A stretch of 64,000 nt of DNA, taken from contig CM066292.1 of the NCBI GenBank assembly GCA_033816765.1, positions 434,001 to 498,000 of the forward strand. The letters are read 5' to 3'. The notes below the pieces were generated by a model. That model was not told the DNA's origin. It did no database searches and worked only from the letters and a program-made list of their open reading frames with translations. Positions 47,468 to 59,097 of the stretch are shown in pieces (positions within the stretch are counted from its first letter, which is position 1; every line of letters begins with the position of its first letter). Both the position numbers and the translations under genes were made by a program. Source of the DNA: Nothopassalora personata. Taxonomy: Eukaryota > Ascomycota > Dothideomycetes > Mycosphaerellales > Mycosphaerellaceae.

Positions 47468-48561
47468 ATATATTACCTTAAGTACTTAGCCGATAGGTAG
47501 GATAGTACTATCGTCTTTAAACTAAAGGGTAATAACCTACTATACATATATTTAGATTTAGACTATAGATTTACTTACGTACTATATAACTCGATACCTA
47601 CGCGTATATCTTAGCGTAGAAGGATATATAAGGATACCCTTATTTACCTATAGATAGAATTGATAATAAGTAATTACGTTGTTTGTTTACTTTACTTTAT
47701 ATACATTCCTTTATTTAACAATTTACGTCTAATTAGACGCTATCCTAAGCCCTAATTAACGATATAAATGTCCCTCGCTTATCTCGGACGAATTAGAGGG
47801 TAATTATTCTAGAAGTTTAGGTACTATAGTATTAGGTCCTTAAGAGAAGGTTAATATATTACGAGAGATCTATAAACTCGCGAGAAAAGCAATATATATA
47901 TAAGTAAGTGCCTAAGGTAGCGAGGGCCTAGGCATTAATTACTAGGATTAGTATTAAGTCCTTAGCGATCGCTCCCTATGTATTTGTAGAAAACCGTAGG
48001 TTATTAAAATCTATACTGCATATAAGAATAGAATTTAGAAATGTTATACCCTAGCCGCGACGGTCGCGACGAGGTAACGTTCTTATAAGCTTAGCTCTAC
48101 TATTTCCCGTTCCGTACCTAACGACGAATTACCGAATAAGTTGTACCGGTACCACTTTACACTTCTTATCGACAACGTCCTTTTCCTTATTAATCTCGAC
48201 TCGCTCGCCTCGCCTACTATAGCTCCGTCCGCTATGCCATGTCGTAGCGCGACTATACTACATCGGCGCCGGATTGTCGGTACAGTCGGAAACATGTACC
48301 TATGCTATAGCGTACTGCACCGCAACGCACGGCGGTAAGTCGCGACGGATCCGTCCCCTTTACGAGCACTTAATTCCTAGCAATATATATATCTACGTTT
48401 AAGAGTACTCTAGAAACACTCTCTCTTTATCGACCTAGCTGTTTATAAAGTTAAAAGATTAAGTAATATATCTTCCGTATAATAGAAAAAGACGGTCGGT
48501 CTATAGCTAAGACCCTCTTACTATTCGAACTAGCTCTCTTCGCCTATAAGCGATTATAGCT
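47468..48561. other. RIP-mutated region without recognised gene
   Basis: The left part is TA-rich (may continue the relic at 39.7-40.6 kb). From about 48050 CpG is more common and a few 60-70-codon frames occur on both strands without any motif. It could hold the promoter of the dead gene that starts at 48562. Confidence 0.3.
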
Positions 48562-49959
48562 ATGTCTCTAGGACGGTCGTTATTATTAACATCGCTAGTA
48601 TCGTTAGCCTCCTCTATTGCTAGGTCGGACTTAACTTACCTAGACACTAACGCCGGCTACGAGGAGTTCGATAACTTCGCTACTTACTAAAACTTTTCCA
48701 CTCTTACCTACGATAAGAAATGTGTCTACGCTAGGTCGGCTCGCACTAGTATTATCCGCGATGCGGCTATGCACCGCTACTACTCTAAGAATCTCCTAGG
48801 CCTATAGCGCATCGTCTCCTTAGCTAGCCTTCTCGGCCTCTCTTCCTCTAGCATTCGTGTTATACCAACTAACTTACTCGATAAGATCTTTATAAGTCTA
48901 ATTAATAAGGTTAAGAACGAGGTCGCTATTAGTAAGCTAAGACCACTTCTAGACCTGGACGGAAATAAGTAGAAGTAGCGTGTAGCTACGTAGGCTTAAC
49001 TAGGCCGTACGGACTAGGACTTCTATCGAGATAGCATTAGTGCCGTAGTTATAGCTAGCTCGTAGGGACATACCTTTATTAAGAATGTTGCCTTTTATTA
49101 TATGACTTTAAGCATCCTCGTCTAGTCTAGTATTAAGGTAGCTCTATGTGTAGCTCGGGGAAGTCGAATTCCCTCGGCGTTAAATAATATTATTCTAGTA
49201 CTAGATGGAAACGTCTTAGGTAGCATGTAACACGGCTAGCTAACTTTAGCTTCTAGTTCCGGCGTATAAGAAGTCGAGCCTAAGTAGCACCTAGCCCCGT
49301 CTAAGTAATAGAACTAGCGCTAGGCTAATGCCTAGGAGGGCCTTAGATCGAATAGCCTTCTAGCCTAATAGGCCGCTAAGTACGCTCGACTTGCCGACGA
49401 GCGCGAATAGCGTCGGAACGATAGCGCCCGCCTTCAGTAAGTCGTCTAAGGCTACGCCGCTAGCAATACTACTAACTATAATGTCCTTATCGCCGAGCGT
49501 AGTCGACTTCGGGACGATAATGCGCGTGTCTAGTATATAGCGGATTATAGAGCTAGAGTCCGATAAACTCTAGGTAAGTAAGGCTAAGGATCGAGCTCTC
49601 TAATAGGCTTAGGATAACTTTTACTCGGAGCATCGCTAGCTTTAGTAGTAGCTTATCTAGGAGCGCAACTCGTATACGTACGTTCGAGGCGCACTCTACT
49701 AAGTATCGTAACGTACAGTCCGAGCTTAAAGACACTATACGTAAGCACGATCGTATCGTCTCGAGCCTCGTAGTAGAGCGCGACGATACTATAGTAGAGC
49801 GGGAAGACCTTTAGGGAGAATTGTCTTATCTTAAAGTCTATAACTAATTAGAGGCTAAACGTGTTAACGATATTATCCGAAGCCTTTAGGGAGAGCGAGA
49901 TAAGGTAGCTGTAGAGAATGCTCGCCTTAAGCATATCGTTAAGTACTCTAGAGAGTAGA

Positions 49960-50720
49960 TTGATTGATTATTCCATTAACGTGCTATTTGAGTCAAAGAC
50001 TATGCAACACGGGTCTCGAGAACGAGACCAAAATTTGAGAGAAGGAGAAAAGCCCCGTCGTACCCCGGACGTAAAAACTCCTTAAAAGATGCGAGCAACG
50101 CTCGCTATTCGAACCGTAAATCGAATATATTGCGGCGTAGTACGCGCGTACCCGGTAGTCGTGTCTTGTCGAGAATTGCGGTTTGTCGCCTTGCCCCGGG
50201 CGAGACAAGTTTTGCGCCCGTGTCTCGTTCTTGTTTTAAAAAGCCAAGCCGGCCGTACCCGTACGCACCGAGCAAAATCCCAAGAAACACCCGTTGCCTC
50301 TGTTTCAATCCAGTCGCGTTCTCCGGTCTCGAGTGTAGCTCCTCGGTCGCAGTGGCCTCGCTGTCGTCCCCCCCTCGGCCTCTCTTGGTTCCAGCCGTGC
50401 AGTATACGTGGTTTGCGCCCCTAAACGCCTCTCTTGGTTCCAGCCGGCAGTTTACGTGGTTTGCCGGGACGACAGGTAGACAGCGCCTTCGTTGTTCGAG
50501 CGACGTGTACGCTATGTACGTCGCTTTCCCTTCTCGCAGTTCCGGAGTTCTTGTTTGTAGATTTTGAGCGTATCTCGTTCGTTCGGTTCGTCCGACCTGT
50601 CTTTTCTTGTTTCGAGTCGAGTAGGCTTGTATTTTTCGAGAGAGAGAGTCTTAGTTTCTCTTCGTCGTAACGAAGATACTTACGTCGTCCGCCGCGTGAA
50701 GGCGCTCTCTATAGGACGAC
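49960..50720 (-). mobile_element. SINE-like retroelement copy 2 (pristine)
   Basis: 761 bp, nearly identical to copy 1 in reverse. 13-bp TSD TCTAGAGAGTAGA (49947-49959, 50721-50733). The element's 5' G is at 50720, next to the TSD. It carries a shorter tail of ATTG-type repeats (minus-strand AATC) than copy 1. Confidence 0.9.
50643..50720 (-). ncRNA. HDV-like ribozyme, copy 2
   Basis: Exact reverse complement of 10736-10813; all stems P1 to P4 and the CTAAG joining strand are unchanged. Predicted cleavage is between 50721 and 50720 on the minus strand. Confidence 0.82.
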
Positions 50721-51956
50721 TCTAGAGAGTAGAAGAAGGGTAGCAAATTTAGCTTACCTTCTTAAGACTGTCTTATTACTTAAGAGTCTTCGACTTCTTA
50801 TAGCATCTCGACTCCGTAGGACGTCTTAGCGCCTTAAGTTATCTCACCTCTATAGAGCACCTCTACTATCTAGGGCATCTTAACTCTATAAAGCACCTTA
50901 GCTCCTCGAGGTATCTTAACTTCGTAGGACATCTCTACTCCGTAGAATGAAACCCTTACCTACCTTACTACGCCTCCTACCCTATCCGCCTTCGTAAGCC
51001 CTACTAACATAAGTCTTCTTAGTCTAAGTTCTAAGATGGTAGGTAAGGTCTATTTTAAGTTCGCCGAGTCGACTAGTCTACGTAACGAAGTAGCTCGCTT
51101 CTCTAACTCTAGATATAGTAGTCGCTCTACCGCGGTAAGCTAGCTTACTTACTTTTCTATACCTCCTACTCTATTAGCGTTTACCTCCCTACCGGCGGCT
51201 ACATACTAGCTATATAACAGCTCTCTAGGTCTATTAATATCGCTATACGATCGCTATGTGAGCCGTCTACCTCTAGCCCTTCGTCTAAGAACTACTAGTA
51301 CTATTATCGAGGATAATAGTACGGTATCCTCCGCCGCACGCTTCTCTAGCTCTCCAATTGCCCGTGTAAGCGCAACTATAAAGATGGAGAAGTCTTAGGT
51401 ACTATAGTACCTAATCCTTCCTCCTCTACTTACTCTATCTCGCCCCGGTCGTGCTCGTTATAACATTCTACTAGCTACGACTATGTCGAATAACGATAGC
51501 GGTAGTAGCATTAGTAGCAACGTAAGACCCGTATTAAGGGACGGGACATTGCTACCTATTTGTAGGCTCTCCGTAGTGGACTTAAGATAGCCGATGCTAC
51601 CTAGCTAGAGGAAGATTTGTTCTAAGGAGGAAGAAGTTCGATACGATACTAACTAAGATAGAACCGATAGAAAGAATTAATCTAGGATTGCGATGCTTTA
51701 CATAGAGGAATCGAGTAAGTAGATTTATAATAATGCTTTAGGATTGAAGATTAGACATGAGAATAAGATAATAATAAGCCGGAAATTAGAATGTACGTAC
51801 GGATAATGACTCACTACTCTTTAAAGGACAGCGCTTTCGTTTCGGCTTTCTATTCTCTTAAATGCTGGACAAATAGAAGCTCACTTGTTTATAATCTTAA
51901 TTAGTACCGTAGACAATCAACTATACTAATCCTAGTAAGAGGCCCTTTATACGAAC

Positions 51957-52140
51957 TAATAATACTACGGAACATTACCTACAATATCCCTAATAAGAGT
52001 CCCTCTCTTCCTAATGTTAATGATACTATAGAACATTAACTACAATATCCTTAGTTAGAGTCCCTTCCTATAAACGAATAATACTGTAGCACATAAACTA
52101 CACTATCCCTAATAAGAGTCCCTCCCTTCCTAGAAACGAC
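51957..52140. repeat. Minisatellite, about 60-bp unit
   Basis: Three imperfect tandem units, each with AATA/GATACT, then a GAACATTA-like string, ACAATATCC-like, and AGAGTCCCT. A fourth, partial unit may precede at about 51915. Confidence 0.75.
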
Positions 52141-52840
52141 TTCTTTCTCGTAATAGTCTCTTTCCTTCCTTACTTAAGCACTCTAACTACAAAAGCATTA
52201 CACTTCCCCTATCGCTCTTCTCCTAAGTTATCTAGTTTATCCCTTCCTTATCCTCCCTACCCCTTTATCTATCCCTACCACCCCTACCGCGCCCCCCCTC
52301 TCCTCCTCTTTACTCCTAGTATAAATACGGCTCCGGCCTTACCGCTTCTTACCGATTGTACCTACCATTACTAGAAGTAGCAGTCGGCGATAAAGAAAAA
52401 GACTATGCGAAACCCCCTACAAGAAGCATAACTCGACGTAATAGAGTAAGAATAAGCCGACGTAGAGCACCTTTAAGTCGAGCTAAGAGCGGCCACGCTA
52501 TTATAATAGTGGCGAAAACACTAATCCCTACATTTAGGATCTTAGTAAGGAGTGTACCGACCTTAGCCTACATCGTAGTGTTGTTAGTGTTAAGATAGGC
52601 TACTACTACGGCGTCGTAGGCGGTAAGGGGGATAATGAAGTCTTATTTAAGGTAGAGGCCTATAGTAGGGATATTACGGTGTCGGTAGAGGGATTTAAGG
52701 TGTTCGTAGGTGAAGGCTAAGTAGGTTATTGTTAGGGCGGAGGCTATAACTAGGGGCTGGATGAGGTGAGGTTACTAAGGTTACTAACGTTCTTAATAAT
52801 CTATCGACTAGTAAGAGTCTTAAATTCGGAGGAGAACTAA
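52141..52840. other. Unassigned, moderately RIP-mutated
   Basis: A C/T-rich stretch (52195-52315) is followed by a region with an 80-codon frame starting at TTG (52356-52598). No motif is recognised. Confidence 0.3.
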
Positions 52841-52844
52841 GTTG

Positions 52845-53340
52845 ATAATTAGGACTCTAAATATAGGGAGAGAGTCTTAAATAACACCTTGTCGGCACCT
52901 CCTTTATTAGTGTTTTAGAAAACTCTTTACTATAGAAGCTCCTAGTCTATATAATGTGCTTATTAGTATCTTTTGTTATAAAAGGCGCCGCCGCCCTAAG
53001 CTAAGTCAGAGTAGTAATATATACCTCTAACATCTTTCGTTATCGCCCTCGTCGTGTCCTTTATCCGATCTGTCGTAGACCGCGTGTTATTAAGGTTATT
53101 AAGTTTACTAAGGTTATTAAGCTTACTAAGGTTATTAAAGTTATTGTTAAAATTGTTAACATTCTTAACCGTTAGTCGAGTAGTATAGGGTCTAAAGTTG
53201 TTAGGAGGCGAGGTTAGGGGATAATTAGGATTTTAAATAGAGTAAGTCTTAAATACTACCTTATCGACACCTCTTTTATTAGCGTGTTAGACAACTCTTT
53301 ACTGTAGAAGCTCCTAGTTTGTTCGATGTGCTTATCGTTA
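52845..53340. repeat. Local duplication with 18-bp tandem repeats
   Basis: About 130 bp at 52845-52975 recurs with roughly 85 percent similarity by eye at 53205-53340 (shared strings CTTTACT-TAGAAGCTCCTAGT and GATAATTAGGA). Between them (about 53085-53155) an 18-bp unit, AAGGTTATTAAGTTTACT, is repeated three to four times. Confidence 0.7.
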
Positions 53341-53399
53341 TAGCTTTCCTTATGCCGCTCGCTTACGTAGAAGATAAAGACTAGTGAGCGGTCTTAGTG

Positions 53400-54290
53400 T
53401 CGTAGATGTTTATAATCTAGCTATAGCCCGTCCTTAGCCGGCTACTCGTGTTAATTTCGACTTATCTTATTCTTTAAAGGCTACGCGTCTTAGTCTTAAG
53501 GTGTTTGTACTTGCGTCTTAGACTCCTACTTATCGTAGTCTAGAGACACTAGTGATTTATCTATTATAGCTTAATCGTGGTAGTCTAGGGACACCGGTGC
53601 TATAGTCTTTATAGCTTGCTCGTCTTAGTCTTAAAGAACCGGTGCTTAGGTCTCTATAGCTTACTCGTCGTAGTCTAGGGACATTAGTGCTTCTGTCTTT
53701 ATAGCTTACCCGTCGTAGTCTAGAAACACCGGTGCGTTAGTCTTTATAGCTTACTCTTCCTAGTTCTAGGTTATCCGTACTTTAGTTTTTATAGCTTACT
53801 CTTCTTATTCTTAGTTCTAAAGCTCCGCGCCCTCCGCTAGTAGATCTTACTACTAATAAAGAGCCTTATCGTCTTCGATATCCTCGTCTTCGCCGTCTAT
53901 AAAAGCTAGATCTTGCTTATCGAACTCGGTAAAGTCCCTAGCCTTAGTAGCTATCGGAGCAGGATCCCCGGACAGTTTAATAACGTACGCTATTAAGAAG
54001 CCGACGCCGAGCTGTTCGCGTAAGCTGTCGCGATACTCCCGGTATACCCTCCCTCGACGGACTTCTTTACGCTGCGACGGAAACAACGCGTTGCGGCTCT
54101 CGCGGAGATCCTTACTATCCTCGTCCGACTCGCCTCCGTGACGGCGAGCATGTGCCTGTTTACGCTCGTAGTGCTTACCTGCCCAGTAGGCCCGTACCTT
54201 TGCATCCTTATACAGCACCCTAAGATCTTCAAAATCGCGCATCTCGTAGTCGTGGGCTTCTAGGATCGCCCTAAACTCGGTGACCTACAT
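53400..54290 (-). pseudogene. Minus-strand gene with in-frame 45-bp repeats, 3' half RIP-killed
   Basis: The stop-free part is 54242-53853 (129 codons), a charged protein with an acidic end. The same frame extends upstream to a TAG near 54286 (Gln-like). Downstream it runs through a 45-bp, 15-residue tandem repeat, where every stop is TAA/TAG at a Gln position. The repeat consensus is about Q-A-I-K-T-x-A-P-V-S-L-D-Y-D-E. The 5' half keeps normal CA/TG; the repeat half does not. No known domain recognised. It is best explained as a formerly real gene whose repeat end was reached by RIP. Confidence 0.6.
53531..53806. repeat. 45-bp tandem repeat
   Basis: Units begin at 53531, 53576, 53621, 53666, 53711, 53756 and 53801 (the last partial), with exact 45-bp spacing; each contains TAGTCT and TTTATAGCTTACT-like strings. 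A length divisible by three fits the coding repeat on the minus strand. Confidence 0.85.
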
Positions 54291-54329
54291 AATGTCGATG
54301 GCAGCGATGCAGCCGGGCCGGCCGCGAGG

Positions 54330-54420
54330 GGGGGGGGGGGGTGGTTGTGTAGAGTGGAGTGTCTAGAGGATGGCTCGGTAGAGTCGTGTCTATAGGATGG
54401 CTCGGTGGAATCGTGTCTAT
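54330..54420. repeat. G homopolymer and 27-bp direct repeat
   Basis: A run of 12 or more G just after 54330 is followed by two copies of AGGATGGCTCGGTAGAGTCG-like 27-bp units (about 54368 and 54395, two differences). They lie upstream of the minus-strand gene at 53400-54290. Confidence 0.75.
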
Positions 54421-54616
54421 TATTAGAGAGTCGCGGTAGTAAGCTGCTAGTCGATGTAAGTAGTGCAGTGTAGAGCGGTAGTGGGAAGAGATAAAGAAGA
54501 GGAAGTGGTATAGTAAGGACGAATTTAAGGAAGACGGAAGGGAGTCTAGTATAGTATGTGTTGTAGTAAGAGACGAAGAGCATTTACAGCGAAGTGAATT
54601 GTGTAGGGTGAGTGTC

Positions 54617-55190
54617 TTAGATGCAGTGTGAATGTGCATAGAGTACGTAGTATAGACGTGAATGCATTAATGCGCATTGTAGCAGGAGCTTGCAGAAATA
54701 AAGAGAAAAGGCGAGGGTGAATGCGCTGTTGTAAGGCGAATGTGTTGTTGTAAGGTGATGGTGTTCATGTAAGTGTGTAGGATTAGCTTTGCCGATAGGT
54801 CCGGATGGGGTGTGGCCTTGGCCGCCGCCGCAGTTAATGGCGCCGGCGACGAGGTAGAGAAATCGAGTTGGGATGTCGACTGGAGGAGCGTTAGCATACT
54901 GTCCATTAAAAGTGTCAGCACTATGAGGAAGCGTACTTACTAGGGCTACCGAGGGTGGAACGATCTTGCTAGAGCCACTCACCGTCCAGCTAGATAGCAG
55001 ACTAGGCAGAGAGGTGTACGACACGGGGGGCTGTGTTGGTGGCATAGGCGCCGGTCCATCGCTGCTAGCCGCCAGCCGTCGAGGTGATGGAGGGAGCATT
55101 GGCAACGACGACACTACCGCCTAGGTTGCTGTTGATCTTGCCACCGTCCGATTTGATGCTTTCCCAGCTGCCGCTCATGTCGCCGTAGCT
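54617..55190 (-). CDS. Possible minus-strand gene, uncertain
   Basis: A 165-codon open frame (55114-54617) with a Pro/Ser-rich N-terminal half, in a stretch with normal CA/TG content. A fungal intron signature lies inside: GTAAGT near 54940, then GCTGAC and ACAG near 54905. A second ATG frame starts near 55174 on the same strand. No domain is recognised and the exon structure is not settled; it may be degenerate. Confidence 0.3.
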
Positions 55191-55899
55191 ATATATTTGC
55201 TGGTCGAGTATTCGACTACTGACAGCGAGCTGACGTACATGGTGAATGGACCTGCAGCGTAGTTGACTGCACTACCGGGTCGCGAGCAGTGAACTCTCGA
55301 CCGAGCCGAGTCTCAATGCTTGGTAGCGTAAGTACACCATTGTCAGATGGCAGAAAAGACGCGGCCGATGTGATCCTGGGGCCATACGTCGTGATGGTCG
55401 GCAGAAGAACAACCCAAGCACTTTACCACTTTACATACTGTATGTTGAAGTCCGTGGGTCCGCAACGGAGCCGCTTTAGAGTATGAGAGGCTCGTTTGTT
55501 GCTGTTCATGCTGCAGGACGGAGGAGAATGTTGGCCGCTGATAATACGGAAGTTTCGCCGACATAGCGGTCTTGGATCAAGTGCGTGAAGGGCGCATGTA
55601 CAATGCGGAAGGCGGGATGTTGGTGCACGGCACCGCCGTGTTGATGCGCATCCGCATCGCATCGGACAGCGGAGCAAACAAAGGTAGGTCTGCACTTCAC
55701 CGCGAAGCTCTCTCTACTTTCCCATCTCTTTAATCCAGTAACAGTAGCTCTCGTCCATTAAGCAACCCACCTTACCCGTGGAAGGGCACTCTGAAGATGG
55801 ACAGTACACCATCAACATCAGCAGCAAAAACAGCACTAGCAGCGTACCGACCATGGATGTCACCGACATCGCTAGAAGCCAGGACAACTGCCGACCTAA
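55191..55899. other. Low-RIP region, no gene settled
   Basis: CA and TG are common here, so this is probably single-copy host sequence. Several overlapping 60-100-codon frames occur on both strands, none with a recognisable domain. Confidence 0.35.
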
Positions 55900-56360
55900 T
55901 CTACCGCTCGTGCGCTCGGCCAACAAGGACAGCAAGACAAGATGGACAGCGAGACGGCTCAGCTCCACCGCCTCCACGCGGATGCAGTACGCGAGACCAA
56001 TGCATGGGCGCAGGTCATCATCAACAAAGAAGCCGAGCTGAAGGAGTATCTCGAGTAGAGAGAGCCCGCACGAGTTGCGCAACGACTAGTATGATATGAT
56101 GTGTCTATGTCCAAATCTTCGCGGCGAATGCATAACAGCAAAGCTGACTCTTCCCTTGGCAGGATCTCGCCATGGCCGCGTCACCACCGTCGTCATTAGC
56201 CAGGGCACAGCAGGCAGCAAAGGTGGATATGGTGGTTGAGGCATTGGCTCGGTATACGATGGGTGATGGTGATGGTGATGTTGATGGGGCCAGAGGTGAT
56301 GCTGGCAGCGCGACCGCAAAGGCCATGCTAGAGGACCTGCTCGCAGCGCGTCGCGTCTGA
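55900..56360 (+). pseudogene. Two-exon gene end with a Gln-to-stop change
   Basis: A helical, Gln/Glu/Ala-rich segment (about 55903-56055, ATG at 55942) meets TAG at 56056-56058, where CAG fits. It continues to 56087. A typical fungal intron follows (GTATGA near 56088, GCTGAC near 56144, then CAG at 56160-56162). The next exon (56163-56360) stays in frame, has an Ala-rich helix, a Gly/Asp repeat and ends at TGA. A TAA near 55897 closes the frame upstream. It looks like a host gene with light mutation spilling over from nearby repeats. Product unknown. Confidence 0.4.
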
Positions 56361-56481
56361 TCTTGGTATGGATATTGCTAAGGAGCGACAAATAACGATG
56401 TATGACACACATGCCATCCAAGTTTAATGAGGACCGACACGGCTAGCCGGCTAGAATCAACTCTGATAACGAGCAATGAAA

Positions 56482-56523
56482 GCGCACTGGCCAACTTGCC
56501 CCCGGGCAAGTTGGCCAGTGCGC
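56482..56523. repeat. Perfect 20-bp inverted repeat
   Basis: GCGCACTGGCCAACTTGCCC (56482-56501) and its exact reverse complement (56504-56523), separated by two C. It would form a very stable hairpin on either strand. It lies about 120 bp after the gene end at 56360. It may be a transcript end structure or a foldback relic; not decided. Confidence 0.9.
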
Positions 56524-57278
56524 ATGCCAAGGCAGTAAGGCCGAGGTGGGCCGTTTTTATCCTCTAACGCGCGCCCCATTAGCACAGCAACACCACGCAG
56601 CAACTATCGCGACCGGTTCAGACCTTGACCTTTCATATGGAATTGAATGCTTAGTAGTCGTCACATTCGTCGCATACGATGCATATTGTTAGTCTTGCGC
56701 CCGTGAAGCAAGTTCGTATGTTAACTACGGCACTATTAAATGTGTCTGTTTCCTAGGTAATGTAAAGGTCAATATTCGATGCGCCCCTACCCTTAACACT
56801 TCCCCGGCCCCTAGCATTTACCGTAGACACGGAATGTACGTAGTACACTATAGTCGTTACGTTATTGTATACTTAGTATCTTTATTGTAATAGTACGACT
56901 AGATATTACTATTAGAATAAATAAGGCTAGTATAATAGTAGTATAGATAGTCCTATATGTTATTTAGCTACGTATTTAATTACTGAGCGCCTAGAGGATT
57001 ACGCTCTACCGCTATATATCTACGTACTACTATATAGGCTAATTTATACTTATCTTCTATTATAGGTAAACGACGTATATACTAAAGTTCTATATAGTAT
57101 ATAATAAGTTTAAGACGGAAGAAAGGAGAACTCGGACATAGCCTAAAGTAAAGTAACCGGAGACTAGTCTAGTATATAGGCGTACCTAGTACTAAGATAC
57201 TAGGGCTCGCCTCTTATATTACCTCCCTCCTCTCCTCCGCCGCCTCTAGTAATCTACCTTATTATCGCTACTCCTACG
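56524..57278. other. Transition to RIP-mutated sequence, no gene seen
   Basis: From about 56820 CA/TG become scarce again. No frame or repeat is recognised before the LTR at 57279. Confidence 0.4.
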
Positions 57279-57720
57279 TGTTACGGAATGACCGATAGGA
57301 AGGGCACAGCTAACCAATCCGGTCTTACAGCTAGCGGGCGCTCCCGTAGAAGCGCTCCCGAAGTGCTCTCTACGGCTCTCTAAGATTTCGGCTAAGACAG
57401 CGAAGCACGTAAGAGAGCACGCGAGAGCGTAACGAGCGAGCTCCCTAGTGCTCTCTATAGACCTCTTACCTATTAGGAAAGGTAGTAGAGGGCATAAGAG
57501 AGCATAGGAGAGCACCTAAGGAGAAACGCATGTATTTAGGAACGCTAAGAAACCCTTATGGTTTTAATGCGTTCAACTCATGTTACGATCTTACTAATTA
57601 GAATACACTCTTACTCCAATTATTCATCTTCGCTTAGTTTGCTTTAGCCTCTCTAAAGAATACCGCTACGTGACTTGACTTATCTCTCTTTTAAGATTAG
57701 CCCTAGAACGAGACATAACA
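57279..57720 (+). repeat. 5' LTR of copy A4
   Basis: 442 bp, TGTTACGG to ACATAACA, so original TG...CA ends are preserved. The U3 again differs from those of A2 and A3, whereas the TTTAGGAACGCTAAGA block near 57535 is shared. Confidence 0.85.
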
Positions 57721-57839
57721 CTTTAAACGCCCTTAGGATGAGCGCTACTTAAGCAGCTAGTAGGGGAACACCCGCCCCTAGCGAAGTAGGAAGCATCCGC
57801 CGTGCGCCACTACAATAGACTACCACGAAGGACGATAAG

Positions 57840-59095
57840 TCTAATGACGATAACGAGCCTACTATAAGGAAGAACGACGTTAAGGCTGCTAAGCTAGACC
57901 TCTTCTATAGAGATAGAGCTAAGTTTGACGACTGGATTAACTAGATAGACATGTACCTCATGTTTAACCTAGTCGATGCCGATAAAAGAACTATCTTCGC
58001 TATTACGTACCTTCGCGGAAGTGCGTAGAACTAGATCAAACCTTACCTTAAGGAATACCTCGAAGGTATAGGACAATTAGACCCCACCGGAATGTTTAGG
58101 AGCTACACCCTTTTTAAAGAAAAGATGAAATCAATCTTTAGAACCTCGAACGAAGTCTAACAGGCTATACGAATCATTTAACACCTAAAGCAGAAGACGT
58201 CTACTTCAGAGTATGCAGCCAAATTCGAAGAATACGGACAAATTACCGGATGGGACTAGACGGCGTTAATGACTATGTTCCGACGTAGAGTTAAAGACTC
58301 CGTTAAGGACGAGTTAATAAGACACGGGGAACGGATTACTAACCTCGAAGAGCTAATAAAGGCGTCGATTAACATCGATAACTAGCTCTAGGAACGATAC
58401 TAGGAAAAGAAATACGACTCTAAGGTAGGAGGTATAGCGGGATACACTCCGGATCGTAGACCCTTAGGAGGGTACGTTACGAAGGGAGAATCCTTACGAT
58501 AAAGCTAGCCCTACTATAGACTACAGCTAATAGAACTGGACGTTACCTAACGAGGACGGAAGATCGACAAGAGTAGGGGCCGCGAAAAGCCCTTTAAAGG
58601 AAAAGGAAAACTCATATGCTATACCTGTAGTAAGGAAGGCTATATAGCGCGGGATTGCCGCGGTAAAAATATGGTGCGCCGCGAGTAGTTTAATATAATG
58701 CAACTAAAGGTAGGCAAATCTAGGAGCAGTGTTGGACCCCGACAATTTAACTATACCTAGAGAGTAGAGGAGAAGGATAGTAACCGGGTTGCGATGCCTC
58801 TCCTAGACCCCTTATAAGGACGAGGAGGATACTATATTTAACAACATACACTACCACCGAATAACTAACAATTAAAGACTATTAGATTGTTTAGCATAAT
58901 AGCACGAGGAGTTAACTATAAAGTTAAGAAGGAATCTCGACACGGTCACGGAAGCCTTTACTAGCGATTCTGTTACTAGGACTCGTGTTAAACCTACTAC
59001 GACGCTAAGTTAGGCGTAGGGTACTAGCTACGACAACTAGTAGGAACCCTAGGAGCTCAGTACGGATAAAGTAAGCTCTAAGAAGTAGACATAGA
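57840..59095 (+). pseudogene. gag relic of copy A4
   Basis: The best preserved family A Gag. The capsid-type region (about 57.88-58.45 kb) reads with only a few TAG/TAA (Gln/Trp positions), and several Trp codons survive. The zinc knuckle at about 58617-58658 has C-x2-C-x4-Y-x4-C, with Tyr in place of His (CAT/CAC to TAT/TAC). No start ATG is obvious next to the leader. Confidence 0.7.
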
Positions 59096-59097
59096 CG

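Larger units (their letters stand above)
48562..51809 (+). pseudogene. Large RIP-killed gene split by SINE copy 2
   Basis: From ATG at 48562 a frame runs with TAG/TAA at Gln-like (some Trp-like) positions. After the SINE insertion (49960-50720 plus a 13-bp duplication) it continues in one frame to TAA-TGA at 51804-51809, roughly 820 codons in all. The N-terminus is hydrophobic and Leu/Ser-rich, possibly a signal or anchor. The middle (about 49.35-49.95 kb) is a long Gln/Glu/Arg coiled coil that needs two small frame changes. The C-terminal part (50.73-51.6 kb) is Ser/Thr/Pro-rich, and the end is charged. Not recognised; it could be a host gene or part of an unknown element. Confidence 0.55.
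57279..59097 (+). mobile_element. Family A copy A4, truncated: LTR and gag, lightly mutated
   Basis: A 5' LTR (57279-57720) and most of gag, ending abruptly where SINE copy 3 begins. It is less RIP-mutated than A1-A3. The break corresponds to about 5387 of copy A2, so pol is missing. Confidence 0.82.

Noticed and set aside
52356..52598. 80-codon plus-strand frame
   Set aside because: It starts at TTG and has no motif; the surrounding sequence is partly RIPed. Not enough to call a gene.
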